NCBI RefSeq assembly: GCF_007197735.1
Contig: NZ_CP041637.1
Span: 1,116,001-1,180,000 of the forward strand
Length of the DNA: 64,000 bases
Direction of reading: 5' to 3'
DNA from: Formosa sediminum
Lineage (GTDB): Bacteria > Bacteroidota > Bacteroidia > Flavobacteriales > Flavobacteriaceae
Every line of letters starts with the position of its first letter. Within the stretch, counting starts at the first letter, position 1. Both the position numbers and the translations under genes were made by a program. Of the stretch, positions 18,201 to 26,228 are shown one piece after another. The notes beneath the pieces were generated by a model, which saw only the letters and a program-made list of their open reading frames with translations, did not search any database and was not told the DNA's origin.

Positions 18201-18272
18201 TCTCGTGGAGGTGTTATGGGACTAGTGCCAATACCTAGAGTGTTTAAATTTGGTGTAGTTGCTACTTTTTAA
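15270..18272 (+). CDS. SusC/RagA-type TonB-linked outer-membrane transporter (copy 1)
   Basis: The 1000-residue protein is an outer-membrane active importer that works with the SusD lipoprotein encoded next to it. Signal region about 1-33; an internal Met at residue 17 would give a more ordinary signal peptide. A CarboxypepD_reg-like domain spans ~36-115 (KGSVIDNLGTPATGVTVQLKN...GAITDFDGNYEL). The plug domain starts near VVITGAGALTSKRQLG and includes PLYIIDGVIVNN and the RVEVIKGAAAAAIYGSRASNG motif. The barrel ends in an aromatic residue (VVATF). susD1 starts 24 bases later. With NamZ and NagZ-type genes downstream, the likely cargo is a muropeptide or a MurNAc/GlcNAc oligosaccharide (inference). 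Confidence 0.93.
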   Translation: MKKTYNLFSLFKRTKFMFSFLLFMLFGFGLQSQTLYTIKGSVIDNLGTPATGVTVQLKNTNQGAITDFDGNYELNVSLEPGNYTLVFRLLGLTTQEVNLTLANQTEIVKDVEMTMDILGLDQVVITGAGALTSKRQLGNTISSIKGGEISESGSVDITGALSGKLAGIQVSQNSGDPAGGISVRLRSSSTVNGSSDPLYIIDGVIVNNNSTDVLGTTSVVQNRMSDISPQDIDRVEVIKGAAAAAIYGSRASNGVVQIFTKKGQSGEPVITLSSSVNFNSLRKKRDYNDEPYDWASSDITVLDKVPVTRYDYQDMVFQNSTGTDNYVSMSGGKGNTNYFGSFSYLKNEGILKSTDYQRQSGRIRVNQVINDWISASFGTYFSTSKSQDQPNGGYVAGILPTILFTNNTIDPRPDENGDYPTMTFYPNILEYIETFDFNQKSNRNISDLQITLTPVEGLKVSYIAGYDNSETTGNTYIPIGTTTIELGSASTSTIRTTQFNSDLNGSYNFDINEFLTSTTTTGFTWQADETNSSSISGTGLALGVKTTNGAASISTNESRSERSFWGGFLQQTFGLDDKLFITGAIRLDGSSVFGEDERNQWYPKASMSYLISKEDFWDNTFGSTLNSFKVRAAWGQAGNLTAIGPFDRLSNYSAVSIDGTSGLVAPSELGNTDLSPERQTELEFGIDMGLFNNRVGVELTYYKQDIEDLLLARTLSPSTGFGSRLENVGTMSNRGFEALITATPIQTNDFSWTVTGTFSTNKNEVNDIEGEQFGIGNFGFSVAKNGEALGVFYQGYYARNEDGSLLLTEGGLPQREKGYYDEDGNPVAERDASGQPTGSNLSKVIGDPNPDFIASLTNEFQYKNFSFRMQFDAVQGGDLLSWDTRMFYQFGGGEQTAKELRGESVRGTGAANFNIAESYIEDGSYIKLRELSTSYLLKNPLEGVDSVKFTITGRNLFSIDNYSGYDPEVNMDGQSNGSRGGVMGLVPIPRVFKFGVVATF

Positions 18273-18296
18273 GTGTAAATTAAAAATATTTAGAAT

Positions 18297-19643
18297 ATGA
18301 AAAATATAAAATTATATACAATAGTTGGAGTTATTCTAGTGAGTAGTAGCTTGTTTACAGCATGCGAGACTGATTTTGAGAACCCAAACAACCCTACAGA
18401 AGATGTCGTATTAGGAACTAAAGACGGACTTTTTGCATTAGCTACAGGAATTAGACAATATTATTCTGTAACGGCTTTAAGACAAGTTATTGAAGCGCCA
18501 GGAATTACTACAAGAGAATTGGGAGTAACAAATACCTTTTTAAATATTAATGAATTGGCAAAAGGTGGTGCCGAATTGCCTTCAGAAAGTGGTGGGATTA
18601 CCAACCCTTGGACCTATTTATTAAAAGCAAAAGGGATGGCAGAATCTTTAATTGATGGTGCTAATACGGTAGAGTTAACCTCAGGTACAAAAAGCGGGCT
18701 TTTAGCCTATGGTAATTTAATTAAAGCAATGTGTCTAGGGTCGTTAATTGAAATGTTTGAGCAAGTGCCCATAGATAATTCTGCAGATGGTGCGGCTGTT
18801 TTTAGTGATCGAGATGCAGTGCTAGCAGAATGTATTCTATTATTAGAAGATGCAAGAGATATGTTAGCGTCAGAACCCATGTCTGAAGATTTTGAGTCGT
18901 CTGTACTGTGGTCTGATATTAGTTTAGAAAAAACAATTAATGCTTTTTTGTCTAGATATCAATTAATGGCAGGAAATTATGAAGCTTCAATTGTATCTGC
19001 AGACGCTGTTTTAAATAGTAGTGATTCTACAAACTCAATGTGGGTTTACGATGCAAATAACGAAAATCCAATTTGGAATAGAACTGTTAATTCTGCTGAT
19101 TTAAATCCGCAATCTAATTTTGGGTTAACGGGGGACTATCTTCCGGAAGAAGGTGATGGTAGGCTAGATTTTTATTTAGGAGCAGATGCTGGTTTTGCTA
19201 ACGAAGATGCAGGCGGACAAGCTTTAAGTGAAATGTTAGGTTTTTTTGATTCTAGTACGGCTCCAATTCCAATTTATCTTCCTGGAGAAATGATGCTTAA
19301 TAAAGCCGAGGCTTATGCCAGATTAAACCAATTAGATAATGCTGTAACTCAGTTAAATCTAGTAAGACAAAAAACGAATGATCCACTAGGTGTAAACGCA
19401 AATCTTCCAGCTTGGACAGGAGACGAAAGCGATGTAGATGCAATTTTAGAAGAAATATACATTAATAGAGGAGCAGAATTGTTTTTAACAGGATTAAGGT
19501 TTGCAGATAGTAAACGTTTTCATCCAGATTTTGATGTGCCTTTAGAAGCAAATACAACCAACGAGCGTAATAGAAATTATTATCCTTACCCAAGTACAGA
19601 GCGAGAAAATAACCCTAATACCCCTGATGACCCAACTATTTAA
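18297..19643 (+). CDS. SusD/RagB-family substrate-binding lipoprotein (copy 1)
   Basis: The 448-residue surface lipoprotein partners with susC1. It has a lipoprotein signal with the acylated Cys in SSLFTACETD (residue ~23), a typical start of the mature protein (NPNNPTEDV), a helical TPR-like body, and the C-terminal region of RagB/SusD proteins (LPGEMMLNKAEAYARLNQLDNAVTQLNLVRQK, EEIYINRGAELFLTGLRFADSKRF). It looks like the classical SusD/RagB family, unlike the second SusD in this window. A hairpin lies between it and the next gene. Confidence 0.92.
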   Translation: MKNIKLYTIVGVILVSSSLFTACETDFENPNNPTEDVVLGTKDGLFALATGIRQYYSVTALRQVIEAPGITTRELGVTNTFLNINELAKGGAELPSESGGITNPWTYLLKAKGMAESLIDGANTVELTSGTKSGLLAYGNLIKAMCLGSLIEMFEQVPIDNSADGAAVFSDRDAVLAECILLLEDARDMLASEPMSEDFESSVLWSDISLEKTINAFLSRYQLMAGNYEASIVSADAVLNSSDSTNSMWVYDANNENPIWNRTVNSADLNPQSNFGLTGDYLPEEGDGRLDFYLGADAGFANEDAGGQALSEMLGFFDSSTAPIPIYLPGEMMLNKAEAYARLNQLDNAVTQLNLVRQKTNDPLGVNANLPAWTGDESDVDAILEEIYINRGAELFLTGLRFADSKRFHPDFDVPLEANTTNERNRNYYPYPSTERENNPNTPDDPTI

Positions 19644-19682
19644 AAACATTAAGTTTGTTTTATTTGTTTAGTTGACTTTATT

Positions 19683-19706
19683 AAGGGTAACAGTAATGTT
19701 GCCCTT
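19683..19706 (+). other. Intercistronic hairpin between susD1 and the NamZ-like gene
   Basis: A 9-bp stem (19683-19691 with 19698-19706, one G-U) and a 6-base loop, without a strong T run. It may be a partial terminator or an mRNA 3'-end stabiliser that sets high susCD and lower enzyme expression. Confidence 0.5.
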
Positions 19707-19746
19707 TCTAAACTTTAGTAAAGCGGGTTGTTTAATGATGTAAATT

Positions 19747-20931
19747 ATGAAAGTACAAACTGGTTTAGATGTGTTGTTGGGCAATACAACGCTTCAAAAT
19801 ACATTTAAAGGAAATGTGGCGCTACTATGCCACAATGCCTCAATAGATTCAACATATACGCATGCTGCTATACGGTTTAAGCATATGTTTGGAGATCGAT
19901 TTGTAAAATTGTTTGGACCACAGCATGGGTTCTCTACAGATGTTCAAGATAATATGATTGAAACAGACCATATTATACATCCATTTTTTAATATTCCAGT
20001 CTATTCGTTGTATTCCGAAACACGAATTCCTACAGATAAGATGTTGGAAGGGATAGATCATTTGTTTGTCGATTTGCAAGATGTGGGCTGTAGGGTGTAT
20101 GCTTATATCTATACTTTAACGTATGTGTTAGAAAGATGTGCTTCTAAACCTATTGAAGTTGTCGTTTTAGATCGTCCAAATCCTATAAATGGAATAGATA
20201 TAGAAGGTAATATTTTAGATGCTAATTATGAATCTTTTGTTGGAAGACATCCTATCCCTTTTCGTCACGGATTGACTATAGGAGAGGTGGCTTTAATGCA
20301 TCAGAAATTTTGGGTTAAAACAAAGGCGAATTTAAAGGTCATAAAAATGTTAAATTGGGAGCGTAGTATGTTTTATGAAGATACTCAGTTGCCTTGGTTG
20401 TTGCCTTCACCAAATTTAGCAAGAATAGAAAGTGCGTATACATTTCCTGCAACCGTCTTATTTGAGGGAACTACATTAAGTGAAGGACGTGGCACAACAC
20501 AGTCATTAGAAGTTGTGGGACATCCAAAGATAGAACCTTTTTCGTTTTGTGACAGTGTGCTTTTTAAAGCTTTAAAAGCTTCAAAACTGCAAGGTGTAGC
20601 GCTCAGGCCAATTACTTTTCTGCCTACATTTCAAAAACAAGGAGGTAAAGTTTGTGGTGGTATTCAAATACATGTTACAGACAAATCTATCTATAAACCG
20701 TGGCGTGTTGGGCAGTTATTAATGCGAGAACTTTACCATTATTTAGAAGATGATTTTGAATGGAAAGCGCCTCCTTACGAATATAATTATCACCAAAAAC
20801 CCATAGATATTATTAACGGAACCGATAAATTAAGGCATTGGATTGAAAATAACGAAGCTCTTGAAGCCTTAGATGCGCTTGAAACTCTCGATAGTTATAA
20901 CTCTCTATGGAACGCTATTAAAATTTATTAA
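19747..20931 (+). CDS. GH171 / DUF1343 (NamZ-like) protein without signal peptide
   Basis: The 394-residue protein belongs to the DUF1343 family, now GH171, whose characterised member NamZ (YbbC) of Bacillus subtilis is an exo-beta-N-acetylmuramidase releasing MurNAc from non-reducing ends. Family blocks are visible: VDLQDVGCRVYAYIYTL, VVLDRPNPINGIDIEGNIL, SFVGRHPIPFRHGLTIGEVA, LPSPNLARIESAYTFPATVLFEGTTLSEGRGT. An in-frame stop (TAA at 19741-19743) just before the ATG rules out a longer start, and the N-terminus has no signal peptide, so it is predicted cytoplasmic. The PEHG motif of the other copy (35185-36399) is PQHG here (Q59), so activity or specificity may differ. It lies between susD1 and the NagZ-AmiE-like fusion. 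Confidence 0.88.
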   Translation: MKVQTGLDVLLGNTTLQNTFKGNVALLCHNASIDSTYTHAAIRFKHMFGDRFVKLFGPQHGFSTDVQDNMIETDHIIHPFFNIPVYSLYSETRIPTDKMLEGIDHLFVDLQDVGCRVYAYIYTLTYVLERCASKPIEVVVLDRPNPINGIDIEGNILDANYESFVGRHPIPFRHGLTIGEVALMHQKFWVKTKANLKVIKMLNWERSMFYEDTQLPWLLPSPNLARIESAYTFPATVLFEGTTLSEGRGTTQSLEVVGHPKIEPFSFCDSVLFKALKASKLQGVALRPITFLPTFQKQGGKVCGGIQIHVTDKSIYKPWRVGQLLMRELYHYLEDDFEWKAPPYEYNYHQKPIDIINGTDKLRHWIENNEALEALDALETLDSYNSLWNAIKIY

Positions 20932-21204
20932 TACTGTACAAAACTAATTATGCATTTTCAAAGCTATAATTTGTTGGTTTTTAATGTGTTTTTAAGAGTT
21001 TAATGTGTCTTAAAAAAAGCGTGCAAATAATAATATTATAGTTTGGACGTATGGTCTCTGTTTTCATTAGTATATTTAAGGATAAATGATCTTTTTAGCT
21101 TGCGTTGGTAGTTGGATTAATGATTGTATTAGTGTATTAGATTCCAAAACAAGATTAGGTTAAGAATAAACAAGTCAAATAAGTTCGGGGTAAACTAAAT
21201 TTTA

Positions 21205-24120
21205 ATGAAAAAACTAATTATAGCATTTGTCTTTTTGCTGTGTGTGTCTGCTTTTGGACAAGCACTTGAACCTTTACAAACGTTAAATACTAAAGGTCAA
21301 AAAAAATGGGTAGATAGTATACTTAATACGTTAAGCGTAGATCAAAAAATTGGTCAGCTTTTTATGGTTCAAGCTTATTCTAATAGAGATGAAACACATA
21401 CCAAGTATATAAAAAAACTAATTGAAGAGTTTCAAATAGGAGGTCTTATTTTTATGCAAGGGACACCTGAAAAACAAGTTAAGCTTACTAATATATATCA
21501 GTCTACATCTCACATTCCGTTGTTAATTGGATTTGATGGGGAATGGGGCTTAGATATGAGATTAAAACATACATTTCGATACCCTTGGAATATGACTTTG
21601 GGTGCTGTGCAAAATAATAAGTTAATTGAGCAATTTGGGACCCGATTGGGAGAGCACAGTAAGCGTGTAGGAATTCATATTAATTTTGCGCCCGTGGTAG
21701 ATATTAATACAAATCCTGAAAATCCAATTATTGGAAATCGTTCATTTGGAGAAGATAAATTTAATGTTACAGAAAAAGCAGTAGCATTTGTTAAAGGCAT
21801 GCAAAGTGTAGGTGTTTTAGCTAATGCAAAGCACTTTCCGGGGCATGGAGATACGGCAACAGACTCTCATAAAACTTTACCTTATTTAGATTTTAGCTTG
21901 AATCGTTTAGATTCAATAGAGCTTTATCCGTATAAACAAATGTTTAAAACAGATTTAGCAAGCGTAATGATTGCGCATTTAAATGTGCCTGCTTTAGAGT
22001 CTAAGGCTGGTGTGCCCACGTCTATTTCTTATAATGTGGTGACTAAGCTTTTAAAGGAAAAGATGGGGTTTAAGGGTTTAATATTTACAGATGCATTAAA
22101 TATGAAAGGTGCATCAAATTACGCACAACCTGGAGATATAGATTTGGCAGCATTTATGGCGGGAAACGATATGTTGCTTATTCCCGAAAATATAAGCGCA
22201 GCTGTATTAAAATTAAAAGAGGCGTTAAAAAATAATGTCATTACCATGCCGCGTTTAAATGCGTCTGTTAGAAAAATATTAAATGCTAAATATTGGGCAG
22301 GCTTACATACATATACTCCAATTAAAGAAAATGATATACAGGCCGATATTATTACTGCAGAAGATAAAGTACTGTACAGGTCTTTAATGAAAGAGGCAGT
22401 AACACTTGTTAAAAATAAAAATGAGGCACTTCCTGTAAAAGATTTAGTTGCATCTAAAATAGCATATGTAAAACTAGGTGATGCAAACGCTAAGCCTTTT
22501 GTTAGTACTCTAAAAAAATATACAGAAATAGATGTAGTTACAGGTAAAACTCTTGAAGGATTATTGAAAAAGCTGAAAGCTTATAATACTGTAATTATCG
22601 GGTTTCATAAGTCAAATGCATCACCTTGGAAAAGTTATAAAATGACAAGTAAAGAATTGACTTGGATACAAGAAATTTCAAAACATAATAAGGTGATATT
22701 AGATGTTTTTGCGAGTCCGTATTCGCTTTTAAAAATTTCTGATTTTTCTAATATAGATGCTGTAATGGTCTCATATCAAAATAGTGAAGTGTCTCAAGAA
22801 ATTTCTGCACAAATGATTTTTGGTGCTTTAGAAATTAAAGGGAAATTGCCTGTGTCTATCCATAATACTTTTCCTGTAGGTACAGGTATAACAACACCTA
22901 ATTTATTAAGGTTGTCTTATGCAATTTCGGAAGAGGTAGATATGGATAGTAATATGCTTTCTAAAATAGATTCTATTACAAAAATGGTTGTAGACTCTAC
23001 CGTGGCTCCTGGGGGTCAGGTACTAGTGGCTAGATATGGTAAAGTGGTATATCATAAAAGTTTTGGATTTCAGACGTATAACAAGAAACAGAAAGTGAAG
23101 GTTACAGATCTTTATGATTTGGCTTCGGTTACTAAAATATTAGGTGGTTTACCTATGATTATGAAAAGTGAAGAACTTGGATTGTTAAATTTAAATAATA
23201 CACTTGGTGAGATCTTACCTTATTTAAAAGGGTCTAATAAAGATACTATAACGCTTAAAGCAGCCTTATCTCATAATGCAAAAATAAAACCTTGGATTCC
23301 GTATTATTTAGAAACTATAGATACACTTACTAAAACACCTTTTAGTACCTATTATAGCAAGACTAAAACAAATACATTTTCAATTAAGGTTGCAGAAGAT
23401 ATGTATTTGTTAAATACATATCCAGATTCTATTTACCATAAAATAGCTGTAGCACCACAAGAACAAACGTCGGGTTATAAGTATAGTGGTTTACTCTTTT
23501 ATTTATTTAAAAAGTATATAAAAGATACTTATGGTGAAGAGATGGATGTTTTAAATGCAAAAACATTTTATGCGCCTTTAGGTGCGACTACTCTAACCTA
23601 TAGACCTTTAAATACCTTTGAAAAATCTAGGATTGCACCTACAGAAATTGATGACTATTTTAGAGGGCAACTGCTTCAGGGATATGTACATGATATGGGT
23701 GCGGCAATGATGGATGGTGTTAGTGGTAATGCAGGCTTATTTGGTAATTCTAACGATATTGCTAAAATGATGCAAATGTATTTACAAGATGGTTATTATG
23801 GCGGTAAACGTTATTACGAGTCGAAAACACTACATAAATTTAACCATAGATATTTTGAGACAGATAGTGTACGGCGTGGTTTAGGTTTTGATAAGCCACA
23901 ATTAAATCCTAAAGTTCAGGCAAGTAGTAAATATGCTTCAAAAAACAGTTTTGGTCATTCGGGTTTTACAGGAACATACACTTGGGCAGATCCGGATACA
24001 GGGATATTATATGTGTTTCTGTCTAACAGAGTTTATCCAACGATGGCAAATAATAAAATTGCAGACCAAAATATTAGAACACGTATTCATGATATAATTT
24101 ATGAAGCTATTGTGGAATAA
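21205..24120 (+). CDS. GH3 beta-N-acetylglucosaminidase (NagZ-type) fused to a serine beta-lactamase-fold (AmiE-like) domain
   Basis: The 971-residue exported protein has a signal peptide (1-19, ending SAFGQ). The GH3 part (~30-580) carries the NagZ signature KHFPGHGDTATDSH at 209-222 with the Asp220-His222 acid/base dyad, and the nucleophile D296 in FTDALNMKGA. The second part (~585-971) is a class C beta-lactamase/esterase fold: SxxK at S641-K644 (DLASVTKI), a YSG in the YxN position and FGHSGFTGT as the third motif. In B. subtilis, nagZ and amiE (a serine-hydrolase-fold N-acetylmuramyl-L-alanine amidase) are separate neighbours of namZ and murQ; here the equivalents look fused. It is predicted to remove GlcNAc and stem peptides from imported muropeptides in the periplasm. 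The 273-base gap upstream shows no clear operator. Confidence 0.87.
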   Translation: MKKLIIAFVFLLCVSAFGQALEPLQTLNTKGQKKWVDSILNTLSVDQKIGQLFMVQAYSNRDETHTKYIKKLIEEFQIGGLIFMQGTPEKQVKLTNIYQSTSHIPLLIGFDGEWGLDMRLKHTFRYPWNMTLGAVQNNKLIEQFGTRLGEHSKRVGIHINFAPVVDINTNPENPIIGNRSFGEDKFNVTEKAVAFVKGMQSVGVLANAKHFPGHGDTATDSHKTLPYLDFSLNRLDSIELYPYKQMFKTDLASVMIAHLNVPALESKAGVPTSISYNVVTKLLKEKMGFKGLIFTDALNMKGASNYAQPGDIDLAAFMAGNDMLLIPENISAAVLKLKEALKNNVITMPRLNASVRKILNAKYWAGLHTYTPIKENDIQADIITAEDKVLYRSLMKEAVTLVKNKNEALPVKDLVASKIAYVKLGDANAKPFVSTLKKYTEIDVVTGKTLEGLLKKLKAYNTVIIGFHKSNASPWKSYKMTSKELTWIQEISKHNKVILDVFASPYSLLKISDFSNIDAVMVSYQNSEVSQEISAQMIFGALEIKGKLPVSIHNTFPVGTGITTPNLLRLSYAISEEVDMDSNMLSKIDSITKMVVDSTVAPGGQVLVARYGKVVYHKSFGFQTYNKKQKVKVTDLYDLASVTKILGGLPMIMKSEELGLLNLNNTLGEILPYLKGSNKDTITLKAALSHNAKIKPWIPYYLETIDTLTKTPFSTYYSKTKTNTFSIKVAEDMYLLNTYPDSIYHKIAVAPQEQTSGYKYSGLLFYLFKKYIKDTYGEEMDVLNAKTFYAPLGATTLTYRPLNTFEKSRIAPTEIDDYFRGQLLQGYVHDMGAAMMDGVSGNAGLFGNSNDIAKMMQMYLQDGYYGGKRYYESKTLHKFNHRYFETDSVRRGLGFDKPQLNPKVQASSKYASKNSFGHSGFTGTYTWADPDTGILYVFLSNRVYPTMANNKIADQNIRTRIHDIIYEAIVE

Positions 24121-24158
24121 TTAGTGTTGTTATGCAGGTAATAGGTTAAAACTATTTA

Positions 24159-24908
24159 TTATAATAAGTTAACGCCGGCAGATATATAAGCATTGAGTTG
24201 CGTGTTTTTAATGTCTAGTTCTGTAACAACCGTATCAATATCTTTTAAATTGCATACATCATACCCTTGTCTTAAATTTAATTTGTTAGATGTTGTAAGG
24301 TACACAATGTGGTCTGCAGCTTTTATCATTGCTTTTTTTATTAGCGAGACTTCGTAACCTTCATCTGTAACTCCTGTTTGTAAATCTAAACCACTTACTC
24401 CCATAAAGCAAAGATGAGCCCTAATGTTAGATAAGAATTGAATAACATCTATACCTATGGTAACCATGGAATTTTTGTGAATTTTTCCGCCAATAAAAAT
24501 GGTTTCTACTAAAGGGTGTTCTGTCAGTTGCATAGCAATAGGAAGGCTGTAAGTGTAAACTGTAAGTTTTAAATGTTTAGGAAGTAGTTTGGCAAGCATT
24601 AAATTTGTTGTGCCACCACTAATAATAATAACCATATTGTTATGTATAAGTGTGCTGGCTTTTTGAGCAATTGTAATTTTATTTTCTCTGTTGTAAATTA
24701 CATCTTCATTATAATGATAGAGTTTTTGAACATTTGACATGGCTCCGCCGTGAACTTTTGTTATTAGCCCTTTTTCATGAAGTTCTTTTATATCTCGTCT
24801 TATAGTGTCTTCAGAAACATCAAGCGTTTCAGATAAAAAACGAGAACTTACTTTTCGGTTTATGCTTATTTGATCGATTAGTTTTCGATGCCTCTCTTTT
24901 TTCTTCAT
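24159..24908 (-). CDS. DeoR/GlpR-family transcriptional repressor, copy 2
   Basis: The 249-residue paralogue of the regulator at 14142-14891 has the same length and about 83% identity by hand count. HTH residues 1-57 (VSEDTIRRDIKEL); sensing domain with GGTTNLMLA and MGVSGLDLQTGVTDEG. It is convergent with the NagZ-AmiE-like gene and divergent from the NagX-like gene; a TGCAA-TTTT-TTGCA palindrome lies in the divergent region. The recognition part of the HTH differs little from copy 1, so both probably bind the same operators. Differences cluster in the effector domain and C-terminus, so they may sense different sugar phosphates (inference). Confidence 0.92.
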   Translation of the reverse strand: MKKKERHRKLIDQISINRKVSSRFLSETLDVSEDTIRRDIKELHEKGLITKVHGGAMSNVQKLYHYNEDVIYNRENKITIAQKASTLIHNNMVIIISGGTTNLMLAKLLPKHLKLTVYTYSLPIAMQLTEHPLVETIFIGGKIHKNSMVTIGIDVIQFLSNIRAHLCFMGVSGLDLQTGVTDEGYEVSLIKKAMIKAADHIVYLTTSNKLNLRQGYDVCNLKDIDTVVTELDIKNTQLNAYISAGVNLL

Positions 24909-24919
24909 GAATTTTTTTT

Positions 24920-24927
24920 CAAAAATA
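24920..24927 (-). promoter_or_regulatory. Candidate -7 element for deoR copy 2
   Basis: The minus strand reads TATTTTTG, 11 bases from the ATG, as in copy 1. Confidence 0.45.
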
Positions 24928-24967
24928 ATATTAATAAAATTCTCTTGCGAATTTATAGTTTAATATA

Positions 24968-24981
24968 TGCAATTTTTTGCA
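24968..24981. promoter_or_regulatory. Predicted DeoR operator between deoR2 and the NagX-like gene
   Basis: TGCAATTTTTTGCA is made of TGCAA, a four-T spacer and TTGCA. It lies between two divergent promoters and could control both. A further TGCAA half overlaps at 24978-24982. Confidence 0.6.
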
Positions 24982-25022
24982 ATTTTAAAACACAAAACAG
25001 GCATTTTGTTTTTAGAATTGAA

Positions 25023-25030
25023 TATATTTG
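25023..25030 (+). promoter_or_regulatory. Candidate -7 element for the NagX-like gene
   Basis: TATATTTG matches TAnnTTTG and lies 36 bases upstream of the ATG. The DeoR-type palindrome is about 41 bases further upstream. Confidence 0.5.
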
Positions 25031-25066
25031 AAAGGATGTGCTAATTTTAATAAGCTTTTATAAGAT

Positions 25067-26176
25067 ATGAATACTTCAAATAGACTTGTAGCATTAGATG
25101 TGTTAAGGGGCATAACTATTTCATTTATGATTCTAGTTAACACTCCAGGGAGTTGGAGTTATGTGTATTCACCACTAAGGCATGCGGACTGGCATGGGTG
25201 TACACCAACAGATTTAGTTTTTCCTTTCTTTCTATTTATTGTAGGGGTGTCTGTTTGGTTTTCTTTTTCTAAATATAACTCAAAGGTATCTAAAGGTTTG
25301 GTTTTAAAAGTGATAAGAAGAGCCGTTATAATTTTCTTATTAGGTTTATTTCTTAATTTATTTCCGTTTTTCGATGTCGAGAACGTAAGAATTTATGGTG
25401 TGTTACAGCGTATTGCAATTGCCTATGGTGTTGCAGCAATATTGTGTTTAGCTTTTAGCAAACAGACATTAATTTATGTGTTATGCGGTATTTTGCTTGG
25501 TTATTGGGGGTTATTGTATTTTGGAGCAGAAACCAATCCTTATACGTTGCAGGATAATGTAGTAAGAGCGTTTGATTTGTTTTTAGTTGGAGAGAATCAT
25601 ATCTATAAAGGCTTTGGGATTCCGTTTGATCCAGAAGGATTGTTGTCTGCTATACCTGCTATAGGCACGGTAATACTTGGGTATTTAATTGGCGGGGTTG
25701 TTAGTGAACATGAATCTTTACTGTTTAAAATAAGAAAACTATGTTTATTAGGATTTGTGCTTGTATTAATGGGAGTTGCTTGGAATTTTGTTTTTCCTAT
25801 TAACAAAGCATTATGGACTAGCTCTTATGTGCTTTATACAGCGGGTTTGGCCATATTATTATTAGCTGCTCTCTTGCTAATTATAGATTATAAAGGTTAC
25901 GGTAAATGGTTTAAACCGTTTGTGCATTTTGGGACCAATCCTTTATTTATTTTTGTGTTTTCGGGTTTATATGTAAAAACTATAAGTTATTTAATTCAGG
26001 TTCCTGCTGGAGCACATGGTGAAAAAATTTCTGGGTATAAATATTTATATGAACATATTTTTGCAGATTTTGCTGGAAACATGAACGGTTCCTTACTCTT
26101 TGCTTTAGTACACATCATATTATTTTGGTTTATCTGCTTTGTACTTTATAAGAATAAAATATTCGTAAAAATATAG
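25067..26176 (+). CDS. NagX-like integral membrane acyltransferase (DUF5009/HGSNAT family)
   Basis: The 369-residue protein has about ten membrane helices. It starts with the family block RLVALDVLRGITISFMILVN, followed by LRHADWHGCTPTDLVFPFFLFIVGVSVW, whose His/Asp residues are conserved in heparan-alpha-glucosaminide N-acetyltransferase relatives. Eukaryotic HGSNAT moves an acetyl group from cytosolic acetyl-CoA to a glucosamine on the far side of the membrane; bacterial NagX-type relatives often occur with GlcNAc catabolic genes. Here it could re-acetylate de-N-acetylated peptidoglycan sugars in the periplasm before transport (inference). It is divergent from deoR2 and precedes susC2. Confidence 0.82.
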   Translation: MNTSNRLVALDVLRGITISFMILVNTPGSWSYVYSPLRHADWHGCTPTDLVFPFFLFIVGVSVWFSFSKYNSKVSKGLVLKVIRRAVIIFLLGLFLNLFPFFDVENVRIYGVLQRIAIAYGVAAILCLAFSKQTLIYVLCGILLGYWGLLYFGAETNPYTLQDNVVRAFDLFLVGENHIYKGFGIPFDPEGLLSAIPAIGTVILGYLIGGVVSEHESLLFKIRKLCLLGFVLVLMGVAWNFVFPINKALWTSSYVLYTAGLAILLLAALLLIIDYKGYGKWFKPFVHFGTNPLFIFVFSGLYVKTISYLIQVPAGAHGEKISGYKYLYEHIFADFAGNMNGSLLFALVHIILFWFICFVLYKNKIFVKI

Positions 26177-26228
26177 CTGTTTAAGTGTTTTATTAATGTA
26201 TTTGTGCTTTTTTTCAGGTTTAAGTGTT

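Noticed and set aside
24121-24158. A terminator between the convergent NagZ-AmiE-like gene and deoR2
   Set aside because: The 38-base gap has only a weak AT palindrome without a clear stem and T run.
14142-24908. The deoR pair as ends of a transposon or genomic island
   Set aside because: There are no terminal inverted repeats, transposase or integrase; the two genes are in the same orientation and each belongs to its own susC unit.
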